In this document: one piece after another, positions 26,888 through 36,257 of the stretch
How positions within the stretch are numbered: the stretch's first letter is position 1
How the letters are laid out: every line of letters begins with the position of its first letter
Source of the DNA: WVXP01 sp964348095
GTDB taxonomy: Bacteria > Desulfobacterota > BSN033 > WVXP01
Assembly: GCA_964348095.1 (NCBI GenBank)
Contig: CAYGBK010000058.1
Span: 1-64,000, forward strand
Direction of reading: 5' to 3'
Length of the DNA stretch: 64,000 nt
Position numbers and translations under genes: made by a program
Notes under the pieces: model-generated
What the model was told of the DNA's origin: nothing
Database searches by the model: none
The model's input: the letters and a program-made list of their open reading frames with translations, nothing else

Positions 26888-26911
26888 ACCTCTCACCGAG
26901 CATGGAGAGGT
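26888..26911 (+). terminator. Weak terminator candidate after the HAD gene
   Basis: ACCTCTC (26888-26894) pairs with GAGAGGT (26905-26911) around a 10-base loop. The nearest T-rich stretch begins about 17 bases later, too far for a typical intrinsic terminator. The location between convergent genes is what suggests the role. Confidence 0.3.
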
Positions 26912-27045
26912 TCAGAGAAAAGGTCTTCTTTTTTTCATTGGATATGTGCCATGACTGTGAGGGGTGAGCTGTGTCATTTGTCATGATGATTCTCATGTCC
27001 ATCGACGGATCCAGCTTCTCCCTTTTTTGTCATCGCCCCTTTAGG

Positions 27046-29052
27046 TTAGCTGATCAACTTTTTGAATTGCTGTTCGGTGATGATCCGGACGCCGAGGTCC
27101 CGAGCCCGTTCGACCTTGGACCCTGGGTTCGCACCCACAACGATGTAGTCCACCTTCTTGCTGACGGTCGAGGCCGTCTTTCCTCCCAGGGACTCAACGA
27201 GACTTCGGGCCTCCTCCCGGTGGAGCGATTCGAGGGTTCCAGTGAAGACGAAAGTTTTCCCCCCGAGTTTCTCTGGCAGATCCTTTGAGGGCTCCTCGAT
27301 CTTGAATCCAGCCTCCCCCAGACGCCTTAAGGTCTCCAGGTTCTTCGGATCTTGAAAAAACCTGACAACACTCTGAGCAACCTCGGGACCCACCTCATTG
27401 ATGGCTGTTAGCTCCTCTCCTGTTGCCCTGGAAAGCCTTTGGACGGATCCGAACTCTCGTGCCAGGATTTCTGATAGGTGCTCTCCCACATGCCGAATGC
27501 CCAGGCCGTAGAGAAACCGGGAGAGCGATTTTGTCTTGCTCTTATCTATCTCATCTATGATGTTTTGCGCCGACTTATCCGCCATCCTCTCCAGAGAGGC
27601 AAGTGTCTTATTGTCTAAAAGGTAGAGATCGGCAATATCCTTCACGAGACCTCGGTCGACCAACTGATTCACCAGCTTCGTCCCCAGCCCGTCGATGTCC
27701 ATGGCCCGCTTTGAGGCGAAATGCTTGATGCTTCCCTTGAGTTGGGCTGAACAGGACAGGCTGATGCAACGGTGCGCCACCTCGCCAGGCAGGCGGACGA
27801 CGTCCCCGCCGCAGACGGGACAGTTTTCAGGAATCTTGTAAGGACTCGGCCCTCCCTTTCTTTTTTCTTTCATCACGCCGACCACCTCTGGAATCACATC
27901 GCCGGCCCGCTGAATAACTACGGTGTCGCCAATACGCACATCTTTCCGGTCGATTTCGTCCTGGTTGTGAAGGGTAGCGTGACTTATCTGGGCTCCCCCA
28001 ACCGAGACCGGTTCAAGCTCAGCAACTGGCGTGATCACTCCAGTTCTGCCCACAGACGGAATGATGTTTACGATTGTCGTAACAGCCTGGTGAGCCGGAA
28101 ATTTAAAAGCCAGGGCCCACCGGGGACTTCTCGACACGTGCCCCAGTTTCATCTGAAGATCCAGCTTGTTGACCTTGAGAACGACACCATCGATTTCGTA
28201 CGGAAGGGTTTCCCTCTGGTTCATCATTTCACCGTAATACTCGACAGCTTCATCGACTCCTGGACACCGCCTGACTATTGGATTGACTCTCAGGCCCCAT
28301 TTGGGAACGGTTTGGAGAAACTCCCACTGGGTTTGAAAAGATACTCCCCTGACCATCCCAAATCCGTAGCAAAATATTTTGAGAGGCCGAGAGGCGGTTA
28401 CCTTAGAATCGAGTTGGCGAAGTGATCCGGCCGCTGCGTTTCGAGGATTGGCGAAAACCGGTTCGTCCTGCTCCTCACGCCTTCGATTCAGCGCCTCAAA
28501 ATCGTTCACCTCCATGTAGACTTCTCCCCTGATCTCAATGAGTTCCGGAGTGGGTATTTCTCCTTCCTGGAGAATAAGTGGAATCGTCTTGACTGTTCTC
28601 AGATTTTCGGTGACCTTTTCTCCCGTAAAACCATCGCCCCGGGTAGAACCCACGACCAAGGTCCCCCGCTCATACACGAGTTCAACGGCCACACCATCCA
28701 TCTTCGGCTCAACGACATATTCGATCGCCTCCTGGCTCGAAAGGAACCGTTTGACTCGCTGATCGAACTCCCGTGCCTCGGTCTCATCCATTGCGTTCGC
28801 TAGGCTCAGCATAGGAAGCCTGTGGGCGACAGGCTCGAAAATATCACGTGGCGGGGCGCCCACTCTCTGGGTCGGAGAATTTGGATCGTAAAGGTCAGGA
28901 TATTGTTTTTCAAGGTCCTCAAGGTGTCTCATCAGATTGTCGTATTCAGCGTCAGGAATCTCCGGGGCGTCCAGGACATAATACCGATAGTTATGGTACT
29001 CGATCTTTTTTCGGAGACCCTCGACTTTTCGCCGAATCGATTCATCAGCCAC
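27046..29052 (-). CDS. ligA: NAD-dependent DNA ligase
   Basis: It seals nicks in replication and repair using NAD. Domain order is complete: N-terminal Ia domain with YHNYRYYVLD, adenylation domain with catalytic Lys117 in EPKMDGVAVEL, OB fold, four-cysteine zinc finger (CPVCGG and HRCISLSC), helix-hairpin-helix repeats, and a C-terminal BRCT domain with FVFTGTL. The longest frame starts with TTG 29076, but GTG 29052 lies ten bases behind GGAGGGGG and fits homologues, giving 668 residues. It is divergent from mraZ. Confidence 0.96.
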   Translation of the reverse strand: MADESIRRKVEGLRKKIEYHNYRYYVLDAPEIPDAEYDNLMRHLEDLEKQYPDLYDPNSPTQRVGAPPRDIFEPVAHRLPMLSLANAMDETEAREFDQRVKRFLSSQEAIEYVVEPKMDGVAVELVYERGTLVVGSTRGDGFTGEKVTENLRTVKTIPLILQEGEIPTPELIEIRGEVYMEVNDFEALNRRREEQDEPVFANPRNAAAGSLRQLDSKVTASRPLKIFCYGFGMVRGVSFQTQWEFLQTVPKWGLRVNPIVRRCPGVDEAVEYYGEMMNQRETLPYEIDGVVLKVNKLDLQMKLGHVSRSPRWALAFKFPAHQAVTTIVNIIPSVGRTGVITPVAELEPVSVGGAQISHATLHNQDEIDRKDVRIGDTVVIQRAGDVIPEVVGVMKEKRKGGPSPYKIPENCPVCGGDVVRLPGEVAHRCISLSCSAQLKGSIKHFASKRAMDIDGLGTKLVNQLVDRGLVKDIADLYLLDNKTLASLERMADKSAQNIIDEIDKSKTKSLSRFLYGLGIRHVGEHLSEILAREFGSVQRLSRATGEELTAINEVGPEVAQSVVRFFQDPKNLETLRRLGEAGFKIEEPSKDLPEKLGGKTFVFTGTLESLHREEARSLVESLGGKTASTVSKKVDYIVVGANPGSKVERARDLGVRIITEQQFKKLIS

Positions 29053-29319
29053 CTGTCGCCACCCCCTCCGTGCCAAATTCTAAAAAGCGGCACAACCTGC
29101 GTCAATCAACATCTGCCGTTGCTCGATTCTTCTCTCATTAGAGAGAACTCAAATTAGGAAACATTAGAAACCTTTATAATCAGTAAGTTAAGACAATAGA
29201 ACTAGAATCTATTTTATGATTTTTTATCTAATAAACTGTACTTGTTAACTCTTGTTTCACAAAATGCGACATTTCAGCGGAAAACCTCAACAAATTTCGC
29301 AAAAATGGAGATAAACCCC
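29053..29319. other. AT-rich divergent region between ligA and mraZ
   Basis: The stretch around 29150-29300 is among the most AT-rich in the window and holds no gene. A weak leftward -10, TATAAA (reverse complement of 29173-29178), could serve ligA but lacks a good -35. The rightward mraZ promoter begins at 29320. Confidence 0.4.
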
Positions 29320-29348
29320 TTGACAAATGTGAGAAAACCGAATATTAA
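29320..29348 (+). promoter_or_regulatory. Main promoter of the dcw cluster
   Basis: A perfect TTGACA at 29320-29325 and TATTAA at 29343-29348 are separated by 17 bases. The start site should fall near 29355, exactly where the MraZ-type repeats begin. The leader to the mraZ ATG is about 55 bases. Confidence 0.8.
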
Positions 29349-29354
29349 ACAAGG

Positions 29355-29380
29355 GTGGTCCAAAGTGGATCGAAGTGGAT
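29355..29380 (+). promoter_or_regulatory. Three MraZ-box repeats
   Basis: GTGG occurs at 29355, 29365 and 29375, an exact 10-base period, inside AAGGGTGG, AAAGTGG and GAAGTGG contexts. MraZ in E. coli and Mollicutes binds tandem TGG-containing repeats spaced one helical turn apart upstream of its own gene. These boxes overlap the predicted transcription start, so autorepression of the dcw cluster by MraZ is the likely role. Confidence 0.75.
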
Positions 29381-29410
29381 TAGTTCACCCTTAGAACAGG
29401 ATAAGCCGGC

Positions 29411-29854
29411 ATGATGTTCCGTGGGAGGTATGAACATACGATCGATTCGAAAGGGAGAATCAAAATCCCTTCCAGATACTGGGACGTCCTCCAAAAGAGG
29501 TACGACCAGAATCTGATTATCACAAATTTCGACGGTTGTCTATCCGCATTTCCATTGAAAGAATGGGGTGTCGTTGAAGAACGGATCCGCGGCCTCCCAA
29601 CAATGAAGCGAGAGGTTCGTTACTTTAAGAGGTTCTTCCTCGGGGGGGCTGTGGACTGCTTGGTAGACAAACAGCGTCGGATCCTAATCCCTCAATCCCT
29701 CAGGGGCTATGCAGGGCTCACGCGGGATGTTGTCTTTGTCGGGGTGATCAATCGATTCGAGATTTGGGCAAAAGAGAAACTCGATCCTCAAATGGACGTG
29801 GTCCATAAGAAATCCGAGGAGATCTTTGAATCACTCGGCGATCTCGTTTTCTAA
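29411..29854 (+). CDS. mraZ: Transcriptional regulator MraZ
   Basis: First gene of the dcw cluster and repressor of it. The 147-residue protein has two AbrB-like half domains: MFRGRYEHTIDSKGRIKIPSRYW at the N-terminus and FLGGAVDCLVDKQRRILIPQSLR in the second half, each with the D-x-K/Q-G/R-R signature. MraZ forms a ring that contacts the tandem repeats at 29355-29380. Length is normal. Confidence 0.95.
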   Translation: MMFRGRYEHTIDSKGRIKIPSRYWDVLQKRYDQNLIITNFDGCLSAFPLKEWGVVEERIRGLPTMKREVRYFKRFFLGGAVDCLVDKQRRILIPQSLRGYAGLTRDVVFVGVINRFEIWAKEKLDPQMDVVHKKSEEIFESLGDLVF

Positions 29855-29922
29855 CTCTTGGCTGATACTGTCGTACGGTGCAAGGAGGGGGTGAGAAGAG
29901 ACATAACTGGGCAGAGGGGCTC

Positions 29923-30855
29923 ATGGTTCACCACCATCCAGTGCTCTTGGAAGAGGTAATCACTTACTTGGCGTGCCGGGATGGAAAGAACTACATTGAC
30001 TGCACGGTGGGTGGCGGCGGCCATGCCTCTCAGATCCTGGGAAAAAACTCTCCCACCGGAAGACTTTTAGGCATCGACTGGGATCGAGAGGCAATTCGTA
30101 TCGCGACGGAACGCCTGAAGCGATACGGGAGGCGGGTTATACTCGTCCTCGATAACTTCTCGAATCTCAGTGCCATTGTTAGGGAAAACGCGTTTGGACC
30201 CGTGGACGGTATCCTGCTCGATCTGGGAGTCTCCACATTTCAACTGGAAGATGCCCAGCGGGGTTTCAGCTTCAGGTTTGAAGGTCCCCTCGACATGAGA
30301 ATGGATTCCAGCCGCAGGGAAACGGCCTCAGATCTAATCAACGGCCTGCCGGCTCGAGAATTGGAAAGGCTTCTGAGAACCTATGGAGAGAGGCGGTGGG
30401 CCAAGAGGATCAGCCGAGTTATTGAGAAGCACCGACAGAAAAATGTCATAACGACCACCACCGAACTCAGAAATATTGTTCATTCCGCTATTCCTGCTTC
30501 ATTCCATTCGAAACGAATTGATGCAGCGACCAAGACCTTCATGGCTCTCCGGATCGCTGTCAATAAGGAACTGGATAATCTCAAGAAGGTTTTAACGGAG
30601 GCTGTTTCGGTGCTCGAGAGTGGAGGAAGAATCTGTATCATCTCTTTTCACTCGCTTGAAGATCGACTTGTCAAAGAGTTTTTTCGGATGGCAGAAAAAG
30701 GATGCACCTGTCCGCCGCGGCTTCCCCAATGCGTGTGTCATGGAGAAAAGACGCTCCACATTGTAGAGGCGAAACCGGTATCTCCGTCCCGGAATGAGAT
30801 CATCCAAAATCCGCGAGCACGAAGCGCAAAGCTGAGGGTCGCAGAGAGGGTCTGA
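29923..30855 (+). CDS. rsmH: 16S rRNA (cytosine1402-N4)-methyltransferase
   Basis: It methylates N4 of C1402 in the decoding centre using AdoMet. The AdoMet site is DCTVGGGGHASQIL near residue 27; GILLDLGVSTFQLEDAQRGFSF and the C-terminal ISFHSLEDRLVKEFFR are intact. The frame is open from GTG 29878, but the ATG at 29923 gives the family N-terminus M-V-H-H-H-P-V-L-L and has GAGGGG in front; 310 residues result. Formerly called mraW. Confidence 0.95.
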   Translation: MVHHHPVLLEEVITYLACRDGKNYIDCTVGGGGHASQILGKNSPTGRLLGIDWDREAIRIATERLKRYGRRVILVLDNFSNLSAIVRENAFGPVDGILLDLGVSTFQLEDAQRGFSFRFEGPLDMRMDSSRRETASDLINGLPARELERLLRTYGERRWAKRISRVIEKHRQKNVITTTTELRNIVHSAIPASFHSKRIDAATKTFMALRIAVNKELDNLKKVLTEAVSVLESGGRICIISFHSLEDRLVKEFFRMAEKGCTCPPRLPQCVCHGEKTLHIVEAKPVSPSRNEIIQNPRARSAKLRVAERV

Positions 30856-30895
30856 GAGGAAAATCTCGCTGAGGAACCAGTCAGGAGGATTGACC

Positions 30896-31243
30896 ATGGG
30901 CAGCGTCGCTTCTGATTTTCTCTTGGAAACACGATCGTGGGATCGGGAGAACCGACTAGACCGCGCTGCCGGGAGAGGTATCAAACCCTTCGCCCTCACA
31001 CTGACGGTCATCACCAGTTTGATCATCTTCACCCTGTTTTTTGTATGGTCCAGGCTCTGGGTAATCAATCTGGGCTACAGGATCTCGGAGACTCTCAAAG
31101 AACAGGAGGAGCTGATTGAGGTGAACCGGAAACTCAAGATCGAAAGAGCGATCTACGTGTCTCCAGAGAAGATCCGTTCCGATGCTAAGAAGAGGCTCGG
31201 TATGAGGGAGCCTCAAGAGAACCAGATCCGGTATATAAAATGA
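30896..31243 (+). CDS. ftsL: Cell division protein FtsL
   Basis: A 115-residue bitopic divisome protein. Basic cytoplasmic N-terminus of ~35 residues, one membrane helix at about 37-60 (TLTVITSLIIFTLFFVW), then a periplasmic coiled coil (ISETLKEQEELIEVNRKLKIE) ending in the typical RLGMREPQENQIRYIK. The ATG at 30896 is 6 bases behind AGGAGG and is preferred to the TTG at 30890. The stop overlaps the ftsI start (ATGA). FtsB, its partner, is not in the window. Confidence 0.9.
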   Translation: MGSVASDFLLETRSWDRENRLDRAAGRGIKPFALTLTVITSLIIFTLFFVWSRLWVINLGYRISETLKEQEELIEVNRKLKIERAIYVSPEKIRSDAKKRLGMREPQENQIRYIK

Positions 31244-33204
31244 GAAACCGTATTAACTGGCTTAAGTTTCGTATCTTTTTGATTTTCTTTCTTTTCTTTC
31301 TCTCTTTCATTCTGATTCTTTTTAGGGTGCTGCAGCTGCAAATATTGGAGAGAGAAAACCTTCAGGGGCTTGCAGCGCGGCAGCACCAGAGGATCATTGA
31401 ACTCGTTCCCAGGCGGGGGACTATTCTCGACCGAAATCAAATGGTTCTGGCCGAAAGCTCTGAAATAGAATCCCTCTACGCCCATCCCCGTCAGATAGAA
31501 AATGTTCGCAAAGCGGCCAACAGAATTGCCCCGATCCTGGGCGTGAGGAGAGGGACCATCGAAAAAAAGCTCAGATCCCAGCAGCCCTTTGTCTGGCTTC
31601 AACGGAAGATTCTTCCAAACAAAGCCGACAAGATAAGAAACCTAGGAATAAAGGGGATCAATTTTCTTAAGGAAAGCCAGAGGTATTATCCCAACGGCCG
31701 TTTGGCAGCCAACCTGTTGGGATTTGTTGGGGTCGACCCCCACGGATTAGAGGGGTTGGAATTCGAGTACGACCGTTACCTCAACGGCCACCCGCACAAG
31801 GTGGTTCTTGGACTCGACGCTAAGGGAGGAGAGATGATTACCGATCTTCCCATTGGGTCAACAGACCTCCCTCGCTATAGCATTGTCCTGACAATCGATT
31901 TGACCCTCCAGGATATTGTCGAACAGACCCTCACCGAGGCAGTCAGCCAAACGCAGGCAAAATCTGCCCAGGCAGTTGTGATGGAACCTAAGACGGGCAA
32001 AATCCTGGCGATGGCCAGCCGACCATCTTTCAACCCCAACGTGCCGCAGAATTACAATCCCGATTCGATTCGGAACCGAGTGATTGCCGATGTCTTTGAG
32101 CCGGGATCAATTTTCAAAGTCTTCCTTTTGGCCGCTGCCTTAGAGGAGAAGGCAACCAAGAAGAATGAAATCTTCTTTTGCTACAATGGAAAGTACCCCA
32201 TCGGCAAAGAGATCATCCACGACCATGAGAAATTCGGCTGGCTTACCCTTCCGAAAATCATCAAGTTCTCCAGTAACATTGGAGCCAGCCAGATCGGTCT
32301 TCGGCTCGGTGCGAAAACCTTGGACCGCTATATCAGATCTTTTGGGTTCGGTGCTCGCACTGGCATTCAGCTTCCTGGTGAGGTCAAGGGGATTGTTCGG
32401 AACCCAAACACCCTCTCAAAGGTCGGCATTGCCAATACCGCCTTCGGCCAGGGCCTCTCTGTGACCGCCATCCAACTGATCACCGCCCTCTCTGCCCTTG
32501 CCAATGGAGGGGAGCTAATGCGCCCCTTTGTTGTGGATCGAATCATCGACCAAAATGGAAAGATTGTTACGTCTTTTCGTCCACAAACCAGACGGAGAAT
32601 CATCTCCGAAGAGACCAGCCTGGAATTGAGAAGAATCATTAAGCAGGTGGTTGAGCCGGGTGGAACGGGGACACGAGCAGCACTGCCAGGATATGAAGTA
32701 GCTGGAAAAACGGGAACAGCTCAGAAGATAGACCCTCTTCTCAAGAAATACTCAGACGAGAGATATATCGGATCCTTTATGGGATTTGTGCCTGTTGAAG
32801 ATCCAAAGCTCGCGATCCTCGTTGTGATCGACGAACCCGAGGGGACACCCTATGGTGGCGTAATCGCTGCGCCCATATTCAGGTCCATTGCGGAGCGCAG
32901 CCTTCACCACCTCAGAGTTCCGCCAATGAAATTTGCAGTTCTGCCCAGCCCGAGCCCTGAACCGAAAAATCGACCGATGGCCGAAAGCCCTGAAGCGCCA
33001 CTCTCCAAAACCCCGGAAGCATATGATGGGGTTATGCCAAATCTTGTGGGCTTAAGCATGAGATCTGCCCTGAACAAACTCGGCGCAAAGAACCTAGACG
33101 TCCGAGTGAAGGGGAGTGGTCTTCTGTTTGAACAGAAGCCTCTGCCTGGAGTTCGGCTAAGTGAGGGAAGTATCTGTTATCTGAGTTTTGCACCGCCGTC
33201 CTAG
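31240..33204 (+). CDS. ftsI: Septal peptidoglycan transpeptidase FtsI (PBP3) with PASTA domain
   Basis: It cross-links murein at the division septum. A membrane anchor at about 11-30 is followed by the class B PBP dimerisation domain and the transpeptidase domain with S290-x-x-K293 (EPGSIFKVF), S344-S-N346 and K490-T-G492. Residues about 595-652 form one C-terminal PASTA domain (MPNLVGLSMRSALNKLG), a feature of Gram-positive and delta-proteobacterial homologues but not of E. coli FtsI; a Pro-rich linker precedes it. The start overlaps the ftsL stop by four bases. Confidence 0.95.
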   Translation: MRNRINWLKFRIFLIFFLFFLSFILILFRVLQLQILERENLQGLAARQHQRIIELVPRRGTILDRNQMVLAESSEIESLYAHPRQIENVRKAANRIAPILGVRRGTIEKKLRSQQPFVWLQRKILPNKADKIRNLGIKGINFLKESQRYYPNGRLAANLLGFVGVDPHGLEGLEFEYDRYLNGHPHKVVLGLDAKGGEMITDLPIGSTDLPRYSIVLTIDLTLQDIVEQTLTEAVSQTQAKSAQAVVMEPKTGKILAMASRPSFNPNVPQNYNPDSIRNRVIADVFEPGSIFKVFLLAAALEEKATKKNEIFFCYNGKYPIGKEIIHDHEKFGWLTLPKIIKFSSNIGASQIGLRLGAKTLDRYIRSFGFGARTGIQLPGEVKGIVRNPNTLSKVGIANTAFGQGLSVTAIQLITALSALANGGELMRPFVVDRIIDQNGKIVTSFRPQTRRRIISEETSLELRRIIKQVVEPGGTGTRAALPGYEVAGKTGTAQKIDPLLKKYSDERYIGSFMGFVPVEDPKLAILVVIDEPEGTPYGGVIAAPIFRSIAERSLHHLRVPPMKFAVLPSPSPEPKNRPMAESPEAPLSKTPEAYDGVMPNLVGLSMRSALNKLGAKNLDVRVKGSGLLFEQKPLPGVRLSEGSICYLSFAPPS

Positions 33205-33215
33205 GACATATACTC

Positions 33216-33252
33216 TAGAAAAGTTAACAAATGACTTTATATAATAAGTCAT
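33216..33252 (+). promoter_or_regulatory. AT-rich palindrome with embedded TATAAT, possible internal murE promoter
   Basis: ATGACTT (33231-33237) and AAGTCAT (33246-33252) form a perfect 7-bp inverted repeat whose centre contains TATAAT (33240-33245). TAGAAA at 33216-33221 could be a weak -35 with an 18-base spacer. The arrangement looks like a promoter whose -10 sits inside an operator. Alternatively it is a weak hairpin ahead of the T-rich stretch near 33270. Confidence 0.4.
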
Positions 33253-33313
33253 AATTATTCGATAACATAAATTTTTTTGATTATGCTTCTTCCCGGACTG
33301 GCACATCGGCATT

Positions 33314-34831
33314 ATGAGGCTGCTCGATTTGATAAGAGATATACCGGAAAAGAGAATCCTCGGAAATCCGGACATCGAAATCGAGGATATTGCCTATCAC
33401 TCTGCACAGGTGCACGAGGGAACGCTGTTCGTAGCGATACGCGGAATAAATCTAGATGGCCACGCTTTTATCGGGGAGGCCCTTGAGCGGGGGGCGAGCG
33501 CACTTGTCGTCGAAGAGGGGCAAGAAAAAGACAATGGCATCCCTCGGGTCGTGGTGCCAGACGGGCGCTTGGCTCTGGCCTATCTCTCGGCAGCATTTTT
33601 TGGAAATCCTTCCCAGGAAATGCGAGTGGTCGGTGTGACAGGAACAAATGGAAAGACAACGACATCTTTCTTGATCGAGTCAATCTTACACTGTCACTCC
33701 CTTGCCTGTGGGGTGATCGGTACCATCAGCTATCGCTACGGGGGCAGTGTCATTCCGGCCCCCATGACGACACCTGAGTCCTATGACATTCAGAAAATGT
33801 TCAGAGAAATGCGAGATTCTGGTATCACTCATATCGTCATGGAGGTTTCGTCCCATGCTCTCGACATGAAACGGGTCGATGGCTGCCACTTCGATGTCGG
33901 GGTCTTTACAAATTTCACCCAGGACCACCTCGACTATCATCGTGACCTCGATCAGTACCGGCAGTGCAAGGAGTATCTCTTTACCGGCATCATACCCATG
34001 AGCACCAAGGAAAAACGGACGGCGATCCTCAACGTGGACGATCCAACCGGGAGGGATCTCTGGCAGCGGTTGACATACGAGAGGTTTGGATATGCGATCC
34101 ACGACCGGACTTCTCTCCGGGCCCGGCATGTGATGAATTCTGTCGAGGGCGTCGGAGCGACGATTCAGACCCCACAGGGAGAACTGAACATCCGTTCTCC
34201 CCTCGTCGGCGAGTTCAATATCTACAATATTATGGCCGCCATAGGAACGGCCATGGTGCTTGGTGTCCCCCGAACCTCTATCCAGAGGGGTATTGAGGCT
34301 CTCGCCACCGTGCCGGGAAGAATGGAGCGAATCGAAAATAATTTTGGGCTGAAGATCTTTGTGGACTACGCACATACGCCTGATGCATTGGAACGGGTGC
34401 TTACGGTCCTGCGGTCACTTCGTGGTCAGAATCGACTAATCACTGTCTTCGGATGCGGTGGTGATAGAGACCGGGCAAAACGCCCGATGATGGGCGAGGT
34501 TGCAGCCACACTGAGTGATCTCTCAATTATCACGTCAGACAACCCTCGGACCGAGGTTCCGAGCGCTATCATCGGGGAGATAGAGGGTGGCTTCACCTCC
34601 AAAGGGGGAACCTTGATTGACAGGGAGACCTTCACAGGGAGTATCGAAAAAACGGGCTATCTCAAAATAGAGGATCGGAGAGAAGCCATCACATTAGCCA
34701 TTACATCCGCTCGTCCCAAGGACATCGTTCTTATAGCCGGAAAGGGACACGAGAATTACCAAATTCTGGGAGATCGGAGAATTCCCTTCGACGATCGCGA
34801 TGAAGTCAAAAAGGCGCTTCAAAAAAGGTAG
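33314..34831 (+). CDS. murE: UDP-MurNAc-tripeptide synthetase, meso-DAP type
   Basis: It adds the third amino acid to UDP-MurNAc-L-Ala-D-Glu. The 505-residue Mur ligase has the ATP loop VTGTNGKTTT near 110, the carbamylated-Lys region, and the DNPR motif at 409-412, the signature for meso-diaminopimelate rather than lysine. It therefore requires a working source of meso-DAP, which bears on the altered DapF homologue at 13269. The ribosome site before ATG 33314 is weak. It follows ftsI after 109 AT-rich bases. Confidence 0.95.
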   Translation: MRLLDLIRDIPEKRILGNPDIEIEDIAYHSAQVHEGTLFVAIRGINLDGHAFIGEALERGASALVVEEGQEKDNGIPRVVVPDGRLALAYLSAAFFGNPSQEMRVVGVTGTNGKTTTSFLIESILHCHSLACGVIGTISYRYGGSVIPAPMTTPESYDIQKMFREMRDSGITHIVMEVSSHALDMKRVDGCHFDVGVFTNFTQDHLDYHRDLDQYRQCKEYLFTGIIPMSTKEKRTAILNVDDPTGRDLWQRLTYERFGYAIHDRTSLRARHVMNSVEGVGATIQTPQGELNIRSPLVGEFNIYNIMAAIGTAMVLGVPRTSIQRGIEALATVPGRMERIENNFGLKIFVDYAHTPDALERVLTVLRSLRGQNRLITVFGCGGDRDRAKRPMMGEVAATLSDLSIITSDNPRTEVPSAIIGEIEGGFTSKGGTLIDRETFTGSIEKTGYLKIEDRREAITLAITSARPKDIVLIAGKGHENYQILGDRRIPFDDRDEVKKALQKR

Positions 34832-34850
34832 ATAAACACCCAAAGGGAAA

Positions 34851-36257
34851 ATGCGTCACCATTTTCAAATCACCTGTTCAGAAATTCTCAACGCAACAGG
34901 GGGCCGTTTGCTTCGAGGAAATCGAGAGACCGCCTTTTTCGGGCTATCTACCGACTCAAGAACTCTCAAGAAAGGCGAGGTCTTCCTCACCCTGAGGGGC
35001 GAACATTATGATGGTCATACCTTTGTTCCTGATGCTCTGGACAAAGGTGCCGCTGGAGCGATTGTGGAGAACGGGCATATTAACAGCGGTGTGACCGAGT
35101 CTTTCAAATCGGAAGCACTCATCGTTGTCCCTGAAGCCCTTCGGGCCCTTGGAGACATTGCGAAGTTTTGGAGAAACAGTTTTTCCATACCCATCGTCGG
35201 GATCACAGGGAGCAATGGAAAGACGAGCACCAAAGAAATTATCGCCTTTCTTCTCGAGGAGAGGTACAGGGTTTTGAAGAGTCGTGGAAGCTTCAATAAC
35301 CTGGTAGGACTCCCGCTGACGCTTCTTGACCTCGAATCGTCCCATGAAATAGCAGTTTTGGAGATGGGAACGAATATGCCGGGAGAGATCGAAAGGTTAG
35401 CCGAGATTGCTCAGCCGACGGTGGGTGTCATCACCAACATCGGTGAGGTTCACTTGGAAGGAATGGGATCCTTGGAGGTCCTGATAAAAGAGAAAGGCGA
35501 ATTGTTCCGGAGGATAGGAGAGAAGGGAGTTGTGGCCATCAACCGGAACGACCCCCACGTGTCGGCTCTTGCTTCAGACTGCCAGGCACGGAAAGTCGCC
35601 TTTGGTATCGAGACGGAAACGCACGTCATGATCGACCGGATTCAATGGCGGGGGGTGAAGGGGGTTCGATTTCGGCTCACTGTCGGACAGGACAGCGCCT
35701 TCATCGACCTCCCCGTCATGGGAGTGCAGTTCGTCCACAATGTGGCTGCAGCGGTGGCGGTGGCCTCGATCTTTGAAATCAGTGCAACCGATATGAAGGA
35801 CAGACTAAAGCGGTTCAAACCGCCTCCCATGAGGATGGAGATCATCCCTTTTGGAGAGGTGACCTACATCAATGACGCGTACAACGCAAATCCGCCCTCT
35901 GTCGAAATGGCGCTTAAGACACTGTCCCGGGCAGTTGGAAAAGGCCGAGCCTTCGTCGTCCTCGGCGATATGCTTGAACTGGGAGATATATCCAGGAGGG
36001 CACACAAAGAGGTGGGACGGATCATTGGAGAACTCAATATAGCAGGTCTCTTTCTTCTGGGAGATCACGCCACCCATGTGGCAGCTGGGGCCACTGAGGC
36101 GAAGATGAACCCGAGCAACGTCAGGATCGCCAATAGCCACAACGAAATCGCCGGATTTCTGAAGGACCTGGTACGGCCGGGAGATTGGGTTTTGGTGAAA
36201 GGATCCAGGAGAATGGAAATGGAAAAAGTTATCACCATTTTGAGAGAAGGGGCATAA
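34851..36257 (+). CDS. murF: UDP-MurNAc-tripeptide:D-Ala-D-Ala ligase
   Basis: It adds the D-Ala-D-Ala dipeptide to complete the UDP-MurNAc pentapeptide. In the 468-residue protein the P-loop is GITGSNGKTSTKE near 115; FNNLVGLPLTLL and YNANPPSVEMAL are typical of MurF. It begins 19 bases after murE. Its stop codon shares a base with the mraY start (TAATG). Its dipeptide substrate would need a Ddl ligase, which this cluster lacks. Confidence 0.95.
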   Translation: MRHHFQITCSEILNATGGRLLRGNRETAFFGLSTDSRTLKKGEVFLTLRGEHYDGHTFVPDALDKGAAGAIVENGHINSGVTESFKSEALIVVPEALRALGDIAKFWRNSFSIPIVGITGSNGKTSTKEIIAFLLEERYRVLKSRGSFNNLVGLPLTLLDLESSHEIAVLEMGTNMPGEIERLAEIAQPTVGVITNIGEVHLEGMGSLEVLIKEKGELFRRIGEKGVVAINRNDPHVSALASDCQARKVAFGIETETHVMIDRIQWRGVKGVRFRLTVGQDSAFIDLPVMGVQFVHNVAAAVAVASIFEISATDMKDRLKRFKPPPMRMEIIPFGEVTYINDAYNANPPSVEMALKTLSRAVGKGRAFVVLGDMLELGDISRRAHKEVGRIIGELNIAGLFLLGDHATHVAAGATEAKMNPSNVRIANSHNEIAGFLKDLVRPGDWVLVKGSRRMEMEKVITILREGA

